The notes beneath the pieces are model-generated. The model was not told the origin of the DNA, ran no database searches, and worked only from the letters and a program-made list of their open reading frames with translations. A program made the position numbers and the translations under genes. A stretch of DNA of 64,000 nucleotides from assembly GCF_030503435.1 (NCBI RefSeq), contig NZ_JAUKPO010000001.1, positions 186,001 to 250,000 on the forward strand. Direction: 5' to 3'. Positions 8,961 through 18,000 of this stretch are shown here, piece after piece (the stretch's first letter is position 1; the number at the start of each line of letters is the position of its first letter). The DNA comes from Rhodocytophaga aerolata. GTDB lineage: Bacteria; Bacteroidota; Bacteroidia; Cytophagales; 172606-1.

Positions 8961-10154
8961 ATGAAATATTTACTTACTATACTGTTTTTTTCTATTGGTG
9001 TTCCTGGAATTTTTGCCCAAACCAACGATCAGGATGAAGCCAGTCTGCTCTTGCATGAAACGGACGGAATAAATATTGCCAGTTTAGACAGTACCTATCA
9101 GATCAATTTCCGGTTCCGGATGCAAAACCGCTTTGAGCTTGGCTCGGATGCTTCGGGAAACATTAACCGGAAGACCTTTCTGGTGAGGCGGATGCGCCTG
9201 CGTTCATTTGGCTATCTGGGTAGAAAAAACTTAACCTATCAGTTCCAGCTGGGTTTTGCCCGGGGTGATGCCGACATAGAAAACTCCGGATTTTATAACG
9301 TGCTCCGCGATGCAGTAATATTCTATAAACCTACCCGTAACCTGGAGCTTGGCATGGGCTTAACTAAATTGCCTGGAAACCGGCAACGGGTTATTTCTTC
9401 AGGTGAACAACAATTCGCTGACCGGTCTCTGTCTAATGCCACCTTCAACCTGGACCGCGATGCCGGAGTTTTTGTGTATTACCGCAATAAATTCAAAGGT
9501 GGTGTAAGATATAACCTGATGGGTGCTATCTCTACAGGTAAAGGGCGGAATTTTGATGTGAGTAATGCAGGCCTGGCTTATACCGGTAAAGTTGAACTTC
9601 TGCCTTTCGGTGATTTTACCTTACGGGGCGACTATTTTGAAGGAGATTGGGTACGGGAAAAATCACCCAAACTTTCCATAGCCGCTGCTTATTCTTTCAA
9701 TGAAGATGCTGTGCGGGCCGGCGGACAGATTGGCGAAAAACTTTATGGCATATCAGATATTAATACATTTATCAGCGATATTTTATTTAAATATAGTGGC
9801 TTTGCCTTGTATGCCGAATACATCAAGCGGGATGCCAGCAACCCACTCACCTATAACGCCGACAACGACCTACGGTATGTATATGAAGGCACTGGCTTAA
9901 ATATACAAGCCAGCTATATGTTGCCTGTCTATTTAGAGTTTGCCGCCAGGTATACGGCTATTACTCCGGATAAAGAACTGGAAGTAGCTACTACGGCTAC
10001 CCGGCAATATACACTGGCGGCCACCAGGTACGTTCGCTGGCACCGGGTAAAACTTCAGACTGATCTTACCTACCAGGATGTACTCCTAAAAAATGATATC
10101 TTAAACTCCAAAGATGGATGGCTGTTCCGCTTCCAGGTAGAAGTGGGGATATAA
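8961..10154 (+). CDS. Porin O/P-like outer-membrane beta-barrel
   Basis: A 397-residue protein with a signal peptide ending GIFAQ and then amphipathic beta strands to the C-terminus (RFQVEVGI). The spacing of FRFRMQNRFELG, VRRMRLRSFGYL and YQFQLGFARGDAD resembles the phosphate-selective porin O/P family (PF07396). It should form a passive outer-membrane channel. No pho genes are nearby, so phosphate specificity is not supported here. Confidence 0.85.
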   Translation: MKYLLTILFFSIGVPGIFAQTNDQDEASLLLHETDGINIASLDSTYQINFRFRMQNRFELGSDASGNINRKTFLVRRMRLRSFGYLGRKNLTYQFQLGFARGDADIENSGFYNVLRDAVIFYKPTRNLELGMGLTKLPGNRQRVISSGEQQFADRSLSNATFNLDRDAGVFVYYRNKFKGGVRYNLMGAISTGKGRNFDVSNAGLAYTGKVELLPFGDFTLRGDYFEGDWVREKSPKLSIAAAYSFNEDAVRAGGQIGEKLYGISDINTFISDILFKYSGFALYAEYIKRDASNPLTYNADNDLRYVYEGTGLNIQASYMLPVYLEFAARYTAITPDKELEVATTATRQYTLAATRYVRWHRVKLQTDLTYQDVLLKNDILNSKDGWLFRFQVEVGI

Positions 10155-10259
10155 TGAGTAAGGAAGAATGAGTAAGGAATACTTGCTTATGAACCAATAA
10201 TTGAAGTGCAGGGTACATACAGCTACATGCAAAATGAGGCTGAATAACGAATTTGGAAC

Positions 10260-10311
10260 AAGGAATACTGAATAAAGAAAGCGGGATTCTTTTCAATATT
10301 CAGTATTTCTT
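10260..10311. repeat. Imperfect palindrome (REP-like)
   Basis: Arms at 10260-10274 (AAGGAATACTGAATA) and 10297-10311 (TATTCAGTATTTCTT) pair over 15 bp with one G-U. It lies between the convergent porin and rhodanese genes, in A-rich DNA containing GGAACAAGGAATACTGAA. Similar GAACAAGGAATT-type wording recurs at 11299-11381, hence REP-like. It may also act as a terminator. Confidence 0.5.
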
Positions 10312-10352
10312 ATCTTGCTGTTGGAGATGCTTATCTTTTAGATACTTGATCA

Positions 10353-10670
10353 CTAATACTTTGGAATATCCGGGTCAATCTGATCAGAGTAGGCCAGGAT
10401 ACCGCCTTTTAAATTATACAGGTTGGTATAGCCAAACTTCTTTTCCAGTTGTTGAATAGCTGTTCCGCTGCGGGCTCCGCTGCGGCAATGCACCACTACT
10501 TTTTTATCTTTGGAGATTTTATCGGCATTTTGCAAGACAGAGCCCAAGGGAATAAGTTCGCCACCCAGGTTGGCAAAATCATATTCATTGGGTTCGCGTA
10601 CATCTATCAGTTGAAAGTCTTCGCCGCGGTCCTGCATATCTTTTAGTTCCTGCACAGTAATTTCCTTCAT
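10353..10670 (-). CDS. Single-domain rhodanese-like sulfurtransferase
   Basis: A 105-residue rhodanese domain. The active-site cysteine is Cys62 in HCRSGARSG, with the family motifs LIDVREPNEYDF and a C-terminal KGGILAY. The six-residue CRSGAR loop fits sulfurtransferase (GlpE/PspE-like) rather than phosphatase activity. I start at the ATG at 10670, where the family N-terminus begins (KEITVQELK). No secretion signal, so cytoplasmic. Confidence 0.92.
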   Translation of the reverse strand: MKEITVQELKDMQDRGEDFQLIDVREPNEYDFANLGGELIPLGSVLQNADKISKDKKVVVHCRSGARSGTAIQQLEKKFGYTNLYNLKGGILAYSDQIDPDIPKY

Positions 10671-10745
10671 AAGGCTAATTTTTTGATGTGAGTTATGTGT
10701 TAACAAAAGTAATAATTATTTTTAAACCTCTTTATATAGCCTAGC

Positions 10746-10753
10746 TACGTTTG
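10746..10753 (+). promoter_or_regulatory. Candidate -7 box for the first OsmC gene
   Basis: TACGTTTG matches TAnnTTTG, 70 bp before the ATG at 10824, in the divergent spacer between the rhodanese and OsmC genes. No convincing -33 box is seen. Confidence 0.35.
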
Positions 10754-10823
10754 CAAAAATAACAGGTATCAACTTTTTCGTAAATAATTCTGTTATAGCT
10801 GCAATTTCAGAACTTTATACCTT

Positions 10824-11243
10824 ATGAAAATAAACATCAACAGAAAGAATGACCTGTTTCATATGCAGGCAGTAAACGATACAGGTAATACCATCGATAT
10901 GGATGGCTCCCCAACTATTGGCGGCGAAAATAAGGGATTCCGGCCTATGCAACTATTACTGGCCGCTATTGGCGGATGCAGTACCATTGATATTGTAAAC
11001 ATTCTGCGAAAACAGCGGGAACCCCTGGAAGATATTAAAATTACGGTAGACGGCGAACGAGAACCAAACGTAGAACCCTCTCTCTTTCAGGATATTCATG
11101 TACATTTTGATTTGAAAGGCAATTTGTCTGAAGAGAAAGTTAAAAAAGCCGTTGACTTATCTATGCAGAAGTATTGTTCAGTAGCCAAAACCCTGGAAAA
11201 AACAGCTAAAGTCACTTACGATTTCTCTATAGAAAGATCGTAA
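10824..11243 (+). CDS. OsmC-family peroxide/thiol protein
   Basis: OsmC-like protein of 139 residues, probably reducing organic hydroperoxides. The two conserved cysteines are present: Cys52 in AAIGGCSTIDI and Cys118 in MQKYCSVAKTL, within the usual alpha/beta swapped-dimer fold. The N-terminus and the RPMQLLLAA helix match the YhfA-like branch. It is followed by a second, differently typed OsmC gene that is frameshifted. Confidence 0.9.
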   Translation: MKININRKNDLFHMQAVNDTGNTIDMDGSPTIGGENKGFRPMQLLLAAIGGCSTIDIVNILRKQREPLEDIKITVDGEREPNVEPSLFQDIHVHFDLKGNLSEEKVKKAVDLSMQKYCSVAKTLEKTAKVTYDFSIERS

Positions 11244-11298
11244 GCATAGCAGCTTTCCGTACTAACCTCTACTGGCAAAATATATGGAGAATTAAAGG

Positions 11299-11381
11299 AA
11301 TAATGAACAGGAGAACAAGGAATTATACATAATGAACAGATATTAGTAATAGTCAAAATTCCATGTTCTTTGTTCATTATT
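11299..11381. repeat. Long imperfect inverted repeat (REP-like)
   Basis: Left arm 11299-11324 and right arm 11357-11381 form a stem of about 25 bp: AATAATGAACA, AGAACA and GGAATT pair with AATTCC, TGTTCT and TGTTCATTATT, with one mismatch and one bulged G. The loop is 32 nt. It lies in the 200-bp gap between the two OsmC genes. A third, partial copy of TAATGAACAG occurs in the loop at about 11330. It looks like a dispersed intergenic element. Confidence 0.6.
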
Positions 11382-11444
11382 AACTTCTTAGTCATCTCTT
11401 GTGATTGATATACCTACTCATAACACCTCTTACCTATCTTATTT

Positions 11445-11841
11445 ATGGTTATTACGGCAAAAGTTGAAAACAGCTTCAACCAACATGGCGACTGTTCAAA
11501 CCAATGATACGGCTCAACAATTAGCTATTCCGGGAAAAGCAACTGGCTGGGGCTCGGCAGTAAATGGCGGCGAGTTGCTTTGCCTGGCGTTGGCTACCTG
11601 TTTTTGCAATGATATCTACCGGGAAGCTAAGAAAAAGAATATTCACGTGACGAAAGTAGTGGTGGAAGCATCTGCTGAATTTGCGGCCGAAGGTGAAGCA
11701 GGCTATCATCTACAATACAAAGCTCATGTAGAAGGCGATGCTTCGGATGAAGTATTAGCCCAGTTGATCAGAGACACCGATAAAGTAGCTGAAATTCAAA
11801 ACACCCTCCGCAAGGGTGTACCCGTGTCTTTACTCGAATGA
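11445..11841 (+). CDS. OsmC-family protein, second type, with a one-base frameshift
   Basis: The core (SAVNGGELLCLALATCFCNDIYREAKK) is the second OsmC branch with a Cys-rich ATCFCND helix. The family N-terminus is found in another frame: ATG at 11445 gives MVITAKVENSFNQH, ending at 11486; after one extra G at 11487 the main frame resumes as ATVQTNDTAQQLAIPGK. Removing that G gives a continuous 131-residue protein of normal length. As the sequence stands, translation could only begin at the internal ATG at 11485 (118 residues, lacking the first strand) or at a GTG at 11401 with an unlike N-terminus. It may be a recent mutation or a sequencing error. Confidence 0.8.
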
Positions 11842-12006
11842 GAGTAAAGGCTTATCTACTGCTCTGCCAGCAAATAGGTTACATCTGCATTAGTCAACAG
11901 CCCAAAGTCTCAGGCAAATTCACCATTTTATCTTGCTTATATACTAAAGCTTTACTTTCCTGCAAATTAGCCGGCACTGGCTTCCTATATTCATAGTAAA
12001 ATGCTC

Positions 12007-12014
12007 TACATTTG
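12007..12014 (+). promoter_or_regulatory. Candidate -7 box for metZ
   Basis: TACATTTG fits TAnnTTTG and ends 29 bp before the ATG at 12044, a sensible leader length. A -33 TTTG is not clear. Confidence 0.4.
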
Positions 12015-12043
12015 CACCTCAATAAATAGCTTTTCAGATCACT

Positions 12044-13234
12044 ATGGCCGAACAAGAAGAACCGAAACATTTTGAGACACAAGCCGTACGCACCCAGGCA
12101 GAAAAAACATCGTACAGAGAACATTCTGTACCTTTGTATCTTACCTCCAGTTTTACCTTTGAAGATGCCGAGCAAGCCAGAGCTATGTTTGCCGATGAAA
12201 TACCTGGCAATATTTACACCCGCTTCTCCAATCCGAATACCACTGAGTTTATAGATAAACTTTGCTTGCTGGAAGGCGCAGAAGATGGCATTGCCACGGC
12301 CTCTGGCATGTCGGCTATGTTTACCAGTATGGCTGCCCTGGTTAAATCCGGCGATCACATACTGGCTTCCCGGTCCTTGTTTGGTTCTACCCACCAGATT
12401 CTGAACACGATATTTCCCAAATGGGGCATTACTCACTCCTACGCCGATATAAATAAACCGGAAACCTGGGAAAAGCTAATTCAGCCCAACACCAAGATGA
12501 TCTTTGTGGAAACTCCTTCCAATCCGGCCCTGGATATGATTGACCTGGAATGGCTGGGAAAACTGGCTGCCAAACACCGGTTGATCCTGAATGTAGATAA
12601 TTGTTTTGCCACACCTTATTTGCAGCAGCCCATAAAATATGGTGCCCACCTAGTAACTCACTCGGCTACCAAATTCATTGACGGACAAGGCCGTGCCATT
12701 GGCGGAGCTATTGTAGGAAATAAAGAACTAATAAAAGAGATTCGTTTCTTTTCCCGGCATACCGGTCCATCTATGTCGCCGTTCAATGCCTGGATATTAT
12801 CGAAAAGCCTGGAGACCCTGGCTGTACGCATGGAAAGGCACTGCGATAATGCCCATAAGATAGCTGCTTACCTGGAAAAACATCCCGAAGTGGAAAAAGT
12901 TATTTACCCGTTCCTTTCTTCCTATCCGCAATATGAACTAGCCAAAAAGCAAATGCGGCTGGGCGGTGCTATGGTTACCGTAATTGTAAAAGGGGGAATA
13001 GAACGAGGCCGCCGCTTCCTGAATTCCTTGCAACTGCTTTCGTTAACTGCTAACCTGGGCGATACCCGCAGCATTGCCACTCATCCGGCTTCTACCACCC
13101 ATAGCAAACTAACCGATGAAGACCGTGCCGCGGTAGGCATATTACCCGGCCTTATCCGCATCTCCGCCGGCCTTGAGCATGTAGATGATATTATTGCCGA
13201 TATCAGGCAAGCACTGGAAAAGTCGAAAATCTAA
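12044..13234 (+). CDS. metZ: O-succinylhomoserine sulfhydrylase (Cys/Met metabolism PLP enzyme)
   Basis: PLP enzyme of the Cys/Met gamma family, 396 residues, cytoplasmic. The Schiff-base lysine is Lys210 in THSATKFIDGQG; the PLP phosphate region is ATASGMSAMF and the tyrosine loop YTRFSNPN. The combination of SATKFIDGQGRAIGGA with a full-length single domain resembles MetZ, which makes homocysteine from O-succinylhomoserine and sulfide. Cystathionine gamma-synthase or lyase cannot be wholly excluded by eye. It faces the DEAD helicase gene convergently across 74 bp. Confidence 0.87.
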   Translation: MAEQEEPKHFETQAVRTQAEKTSYREHSVPLYLTSSFTFEDAEQARAMFADEIPGNIYTRFSNPNTTEFIDKLCLLEGAEDGIATASGMSAMFTSMAALVKSGDHILASRSLFGSTHQILNTIFPKWGITHSYADINKPETWEKLIQPNTKMIFVETPSNPALDMIDLEWLGKLAAKHRLILNVDNCFATPYLQQPIKYGAHLVTHSATKFIDGQGRAIGGAIVGNKELIKEIRFFSRHTGPSMSPFNAWILSKSLETLAVRMERHCDNAHKIAAYLEKHPEVEKVIYPFLSSYPQYELAKKQMRLGGAMVTVIVKGGIERGRRFLNSLQLLSLTANLGDTRSIATHPASTTHSKLTDEDRAAVGILPGLIRISAGLEHVDDIIADIRQALEKSKI

Positions 13235-13308
13235 ACCAGGATTTGCAGGATTGAACGATAAGTAGTTATGTGCAAGTTATTAATTGTGGTAAATCCATAA
13301 TTCTGGGT

Positions 13309-14622
13309 TCAGGAACCTTTAAACTTCTTGCCTTTTACTTTGCTCTTAGTTTTAGCAGTTTTTGTGGTACGTGGCTGGTTTTTCAGTTTTTTCTCATGGA
13401 AAGCTCCCTGAAAATCAGGGTTTTCTTTTCTTTTTTGGGTATCTATCTCCATAGCTATTTCCTGTGCTTCTTCAAAAGGGGTAGGCAATACCTCTACACT
13501 GGCAGGTAAGGGTTTTCTGGGAATCTTCATGCGGATAAGTTCTTCTATTTTCTGCACATGATATTCTTCCGCTTCATTCATAAAGGTAATAGCCTCGCCA
13601 CTATGGTTGGCACGGCCGGTGCGGCCAATGCGGTGCACATAATCTTCATAGATAATAGGCACGTCGAAGTTAATTACATGGCTTACCAGGCTAATGTCTA
13701 TGCCACGGGCCGCTACATCGGTGGCCACTAATATGCGCACATTTCCCTCTCTAAAAGCTTCCATCGAATTAATGCGGGTATTCTGGCCTTTATTGGCATG
13801 AATTACTTTCACCTGCTCCCCATCTAACTTTCTGGCTAAATAACGGAACGTATTTTCAGCTGTTTTTTTGGTGCGGGTAAAAATAATCACCCGGTTAAAC
13901 GATTCGTCTTCCAGCAACGCATTGAGCAAGTTTATTTTGGTTTTCAGGTTTGGCACCTCATACAATACCTGGTTTACGGTTTCTACCGGCGTAGCCTGCG
14001 GCGTAACTTCCACCTTGGTAGGAAACTCCAGAAATTCATCCGACAAGCGTTCCACTTTTTCAGGGAAAGTAGCCGAGAAAAGCAGGTTCTGCCGTTTATT
14101 GGGGATAATCTCTAACAACCTGCGGATTTGTGGCATAAAACCCATATCCATCATTTTATCGGCTTCATCCAATACCAGGGTTTTCAACTCTTTGAGCACC
14201 AATTCGCCTTTCAGGTAAATATCCATTAAGCGGCCTGGAGTAGCTACCAATATATCAACTCCCTTCTGTATAGTTTCTATCTGCGTTTTTGGTCCTATTC
14301 CTCCATACACAGCCACATGGCGCAAATCCGTATACTTGGCTAGCTGGCTGATGCTTTCATCTATCTGCATGGCTAATTCGCGTGTGGGTGCCAGGATCAA
14401 AGCTCGGGGATGCATACCTTGCGCATATTTTACTTTCATGAGGATGGGCAGCAGATAGGCAGCCGTTTTGCCGGTGCCAGTCTGGGCTATTCCTAATACA
14501 TCATGTCCTCCCTGAATTACCGGAATTGCCTTTTGCTGTATCTCTGTGGGAACTTCATAGTTAAGTTCTTCCACCGCCGAAAGGAGTTGCTTATTTAAAT
14601 TAAAATCCTGAAAACTGGCCAT
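13309..14622 (-). CDS. DEAD-box ATP-dependent RNA helicase
   Basis: RNA helicase of 437 residues, RhlE-like. In order: Q motif (PTEIQQKAIP), Walker A AQTGTGKT with Lys52, PTRELA, TPGR, DEAD, SAT, then the second RecA lobe with RILVATDVAARGID and HRIGRTGR. The C-terminus is a basic tail (KKLKNQPRTTKTAKTKSK) that probably binds RNA. I use the ATG at 14622 rather than an in-frame TTG two codons upstream. Likely roles are ribosome assembly and cold adaptation. Confidence 0.94.
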   Translation of the reverse strand: MASFQDFNLNKQLLSAVEELNYEVPTEIQQKAIPVIQGGHDVLGIAQTGTGKTAAYLLPILMKVKYAQGMHPRALILAPTRELAMQIDESISQLAKYTDLRHVAVYGGIGPKTQIETIQKGVDILVATPGRLMDIYLKGELVLKELKTLVLDEADKMMDMGFMPQIRRLLEIIPNKRQNLLFSATFPEKVERLSDEFLEFPTKVEVTPQATPVETVNQVLYEVPNLKTKINLLNALLEDESFNRVIIFTRTKKTAENTFRYLARKLDGEQVKVIHANKGQNTRINSMEAFREGNVRILVATDVAARGIDISLVSHVINFDVPIIYEDYVHRIGRTGRANHSGEAITFMNEAEEYHVQKIEELIRMKIPRKPLPASVEVLPTPFEEAQEIAMEIDTQKRKENPDFQGAFHEKKLKNQPRTTKTAKTKSKVKGKKFKGS

Positions 14623-14851
14623 ATACAAAACTGCAAATGTGAAGATGTGAAAATTAGTTGATAGGGAGTAGTATACATAAAATGCATCAACTACTTAAGT
14701 TCAGCTGGCGAAAGCTTTTTTTCTCACCAACTGTTTTATGCTCGTCTATCCCTGCAAAGCTGATAAAGTTTTTTCTATTATACGTTGATTGGCTCAATTC
14801 ATTTTACTTTAATCCCGAATCTGCTATACTTGTGTTAGAATAAGGAAATTT

Positions 14852-15640
14852 ATGATACAAAACGTTTCCCGGTGGTATAAGCAAATCTTAGGTAGCAGCT
14901 TGTTTCTACTTCTGGTAGCCTGTTCATACAACGAACAAACCACTGAAAGTAAAACGGATACCCTAACTGCAGCACAGAAAACCGTTACCCCTGCCCCAAC
15001 CGACACAGCTACCAGGGTCGCTACACCAGATACCAGCAAGCAGTTACCTTCTACCTCCCCAGCTTTACTTACGCAGGCGCAACGGGATGCCTTACCAGAT
15101 AGTGCTTTTGTAGACCTGCTCAGCCTGGATTCTACGTTTGTACTGGATATGCGCTATGCCACCGATAGTAATTTCCTGAAAGCCAAGGTATACGATTGTG
15201 ACCAGTGTTTGTTAAGAGCCGTGGTAGCCAAAGCCCTGGTAAATGTACAGCAATCGTTGAAAGAGAAAGGCTACCGCATAAAACTCTATGATTGCTATCG
15301 GCCACTGGATATACAAAAGCGGATGTGGAAAATTATGCCCGACGACCGTTATGTAGGCAATCCGTATGGCAATGGCTCCATACACAACAAAGGTGCTGCG
15401 GTAGACCTTACCCTGGTAGATGCCCAGGGCCAGGAACTGGATATGGGTACAGGTTTTGACCATTTTGGAAGAGAAGCCCACCATGCCTATAAAAACCTGC
15501 CAGCCCAGGTACTGGAGAACCGCAAATTGTTGAAAGAAAGCATGGAGAATGCCGGATTTTTGCCCATTACCAGCGAATGGTGGCATTATTTCTATAAGAA
15601 CAATGGCTATTCAGTAGCTAACTTTAAACCTTCCTGCTGA
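14852..15640 (+). CDS. M15-family D-Ala-D-Ala dipeptidase, lipoprotein
   Basis: VanX/DdpX-like zinc peptidase, 262 residues. The N-terminus is a lipoprotein signal (LFLLLVACSYN lipobox) followed by a Thr/Ala/Pro-rich linker, so it is membrane-anchored and periplasmic. Zinc and catalytic residues are all present: His178 and Asp185 in SIHNKGAAVD, Glu242 and His245 in EWWHYF. It would cleave D-alanyl-D-alanine from wall turnover. Its last 30 bp overlap the 3' end of the opposing beta-helix gene. Confidence 0.9.
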   Translation: MIQNVSRWYKQILGSSLFLLLVACSYNEQTTESKTDTLTAAQKTVTPAPTDTATRVATPDTSKQLPSTSPALLTQAQRDALPDSAFVDLLSLDSTFVLDMRYATDSNFLKAKVYDCDQCLLRAVVAKALVNVQQSLKEKGYRIKLYDCYRPLDIQKRMWKIMPDDRYVGNPYGNGSIHNKGAAVDLTLVDAQGQELDMGTGFDHFGREAHHAYKNLPAQVLENRKLLKESMENAGFLPITSEWWHYFYKNNGYSVANFKPSC

Positions 15641-17170
15641 CGTTCTAATCACCTTCTCCGGATAGGTTTTGCTTCTATCGAACTGAGTTTTTATTCTGCC
15701 ATTGGCTTCCTGGCCGCACTCCCGGAAGGTTTTCCAACCATTTCTGCCATTACTCCACTCCCAGCAATGGGCTTCGGCATCTTTTATAAAATAGGTATTG
15801 TAGTTGAAGCGGTTATTACCCTTTTTCCAGAAGGTATCTGCTTCATAATCTGCCCAGGCACCGCTCCGCTTGTTGGTAGCAAAATACGTAATGGTATTGT
15901 GATGCACATAGTTATTGATGCCATAAATTGGAACACCATCTACCTCCCGTTTCGATTGCCTGACTATGATGCCATCGCCACTTTTTTGGTCTACCACTAC
16001 CTCGTTATGATGAATTTCCACATCGCTGGAAGTGGAGAGAAATAACTGCGCTCCATGGACTGTAGCATTGCGGGCTACATAATTATGGCGGATAATGGCA
16101 CTATAGCTGATCTCATGAAATATACCGGAGGCTAGGTTGTCAGTACAAATATTGCCTTCATACAACGCATCTTTGTTTTTAATATCCGTCCATAGGCCAG
16201 GGCCCCAGTTATGGTGTACATAATTATTACGGACAACTAAACTATCTGTATAGGCAAACTTAGTTCCACCGCCTTCGTGCTCCCAGTTGTAGCCAATTTC
16301 CTTCAGGGTGTTATAGGCAATTTCGTTGTTCTCCACCAAAATGTTCTTGCCATTTGCTGTCATTCCCATCTGTCCGTTATGGTGAATGTAATTTCCCCGG
16401 ATAATGGCATTATGTGACGCAGATAAACCCTTTCCATGATTCAGCCGGATTTCGTTATTTTCGATAATCCATCCTTCGCCGGGATACTGGTCGCCAATGG
16501 CTCCCATATGGCCGGGAATGGCATATTTTTCCACAACCAGCCCCCGGATAGCTACCCCCTTCGCATTTCCGCCAAATGCCCTGCGCGACACACTAATCTC
16601 CATTTTATGCCTGGTAGGGTCCTCTAACAGGTATACTTTATCCTGGTCATAATCAAAAAACCACTCACCAGGCTCTACTAGGAGCAAGGCCGTATCTTGC
16701 CGGAGGGGGTAATCATTTTTGTAAATATCTTCCGGATACTGGCAGCCTGCATAGCCCTTTACGCAGGCCGCGTATCGCTGCCCCTGTTGTGTCTGCCCAT
16801 CGTGTACCCAGTATTTTCCTTCTTTCTTCCAATCTTTGAGCAGGCGGCTTCCATTGAGGATAGCTCCTTTTTCCCCAATAAACTGATTTTTATCTTTGGG
16901 TTTTACATCCTGCATCCGGTATAGTCCCGGTTTTAAAATAAAGAGGGTTCCTTCCGGATGCGCATCTACCGCTTTTTGAATTTCATCTCCAGGCTTCAGC
17001 ACAACTTTTGTCTGCGAAAAAGCAGCAGGACCTATAAAAAGAAGCAAAGAAACAACCAGCAGGCAGTAAAATGGCATTTTTAAAAACTCCAAATAAGGTT
17101 TGAAGCTTTTATAAGCAATCTGCTTTTCTAACTGGTCCCAAATGCTATTTACTCTATTCATTCTGTTCAT
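15611..17170 (-). CDS. Secreted right-handed parallel beta-helix protein
   Basis: A 519-residue protein with an internal hydrophobic signal (KMPFYCLLVVSLLLFIGPAAFSQ region), then VLKPGDEIQKAVDAHPEGT typical of pectate-lyase-like folds, and repeated beta-helix coils with asparagine/histidine ladders (NNEI, NNYVHH, HHNEV). No catalytic assignment is possible; lyase, epimerase or hydrolase activity on polysaccharide is likely. The ATG at 17170 has a GGAAAAG just upstream, but the ATG at 17077 gives a cleaner signal peptide. It overlaps the M15 gene convergently by 30 bp. Confidence 0.82.
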   Translation of the reverse strand: MNRMNRVNSIWDQLEKQIAYKSFKPYLEFLKMPFYCLLVVSLLLFIGPAAFSQTKVVLKPGDEIQKAVDAHPEGTLFILKPGLYRMQDVKPKDKNQFIGEKGAILNGSRLLKDWKKEGKYWVHDGQTQQGQRYAACVKGYAGCQYPEDIYKNDYPLRQDTALLLVEPGEWFFDYDQDKVYLLEDPTRHKMEISVSRRAFGGNAKGVAIRGLVVEKYAIPGHMGAIGDQYPGEGWIIENNEIRLNHGKGLSASHNAIIRGNYIHHNGQMGMTANGKNILVENNEIAYNTLKEIGYNWEHEGGGTKFAYTDSLVVRNNYVHHNWGPGLWTDIKNKDALYEGNICTDNLASGIFHEISYSAIIRHNYVARNATVHGAQLFLSTSSDVEIHHNEVVVDQKSGDGIIVRQSKREVDGVPIYGINNYVHHNTITYFATNKRSGAWADYEADTFWKKGNNRFNYNTYFIKDAEAHCWEWSNGRNGWKTFRECGQEANGRIKTQFDRSKTYPEKVIRTSAGRFKVSY

Positions 17171-17311
17171 CTTTTCCGGCTGAGAAAGGATTATGGTACT
17201 TGATCTATATCAAAGTGCCGCTTTGTATGGAATGCCAATAAAACTGTGCCGGGAACAACTGTTCTGCCTAATCGGATTTGAATTAATATTTTTTTTACTT
17301 TCTTTATTTTT

Positions 17312-17587
17312 TTATACTCTCTCTAAAATCAGGTGTTTGATCTTTTTGGCATCGCCTCTGGTAAATCCCTCAATTACAATTTCTGGCCTGGCTCTGGGAA
17401 TAACCCGGATCGTAGCAAACAACAGCCCATTATCAATCTCTACCCCGGAAATATCCTGATAGAACACAAAATTTTCAGTTCCACCAATGACTTTGTTTAC
17501 TTTAAACGTCACCCCTTTTTCATTAAAAACTACCTCATCCGGCGAAAGGGTATCTTTGAACCGGCTGGCTGTAAATACTTCGTTCAT
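17312..17587 (-). CDS. Small PH-like domain protein
   Basis: About 91 residues from the ATG at 17587 (a TTG at 17629 would add 14). The strand pattern, VVFNEKGVTFKV, ENFVFYQDISGVEI, GLLFATIRVIP and a final helix FTRGDAKKIKHLI, looks like a bacterial PH-like (bPH) domain. No signal or membrane segment. Function unknown; no informative neighbour. Confidence 0.6.
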   Translation of the reverse strand: MNEVFTASRFKDTLSPDEVVFNEKGVTFKVNKVIGGTENFVFYQDISGVEIDNGLLFATIRVIPRARPEIVIEGFTRGDAKKIKHLILERV

Positions 17588-18000
17588 ATATCTGTATATT
17601 TGCTGTTTGTTAAAATCAAAAATCTGCAAAAGCCGTTGGACTTACAAGTAAAGCTTCTTTATTCTATTCATTTATATACTTCGGTGTTTAACAACTAAAG
17701 TAACTTTCTTTAGCGTGCAGGTAAACAGAAGTAATTCTTCATAAAAAGTAGCTAAGTCATTATTTCCACATTTCAAACCCATGCCTGTTATTACGCAATC
17801 TACCTACAAAGCGCCTGCTTACTTATTTAACGACGGTATTTTTAACTGTATCATTTTTAGAGAATCAGTAAATTTATTCATAAAAGTGATTCACCTGTTG
17901 AAAAGATTGGCCATTGAAAATTTCTCTTTGTTTCAATAACTAATCGTACTTTTACTTCTTCTACGACATAAGACCTCATTTAATTTGTTAGTGACATACT
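17588..18000. other. 413-bp divergent spacer
   Basis: AT-rich DNA between the PH-like gene and the thioesterase gene. The only recognisable content is the decayed hydrolase remnant at 17781-17939. A TACTTTTA box near 17950 could be a weak -7 element for the thioesterase. Confidence 0.5.
17781..17939 (+). pseudogene. N-terminal remnant of a YheT-like alpha/beta hydrolase
   Basis: A 52-codon frame opening with MPVITQSTYKAPAYLFN, which resembles the start of YheT/EMB8-type hydrolases (MP-I--STYKAP--LFNGHLQTI). After this the likeness fades into NLFIKV and a stop, where the family would continue PSLFRKV and a DGDFL region. The GxSxG core is absent. I read it as a truncated, drifting relic; a chance resemblance over 17 residues is possible. 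Confidence 0.42.

Noticed and set aside
11894-12436. Minus-strand ORF of 180 residues
   Set aside because: Antisense to metZ, which has clear catalytic motifs; no independent support.
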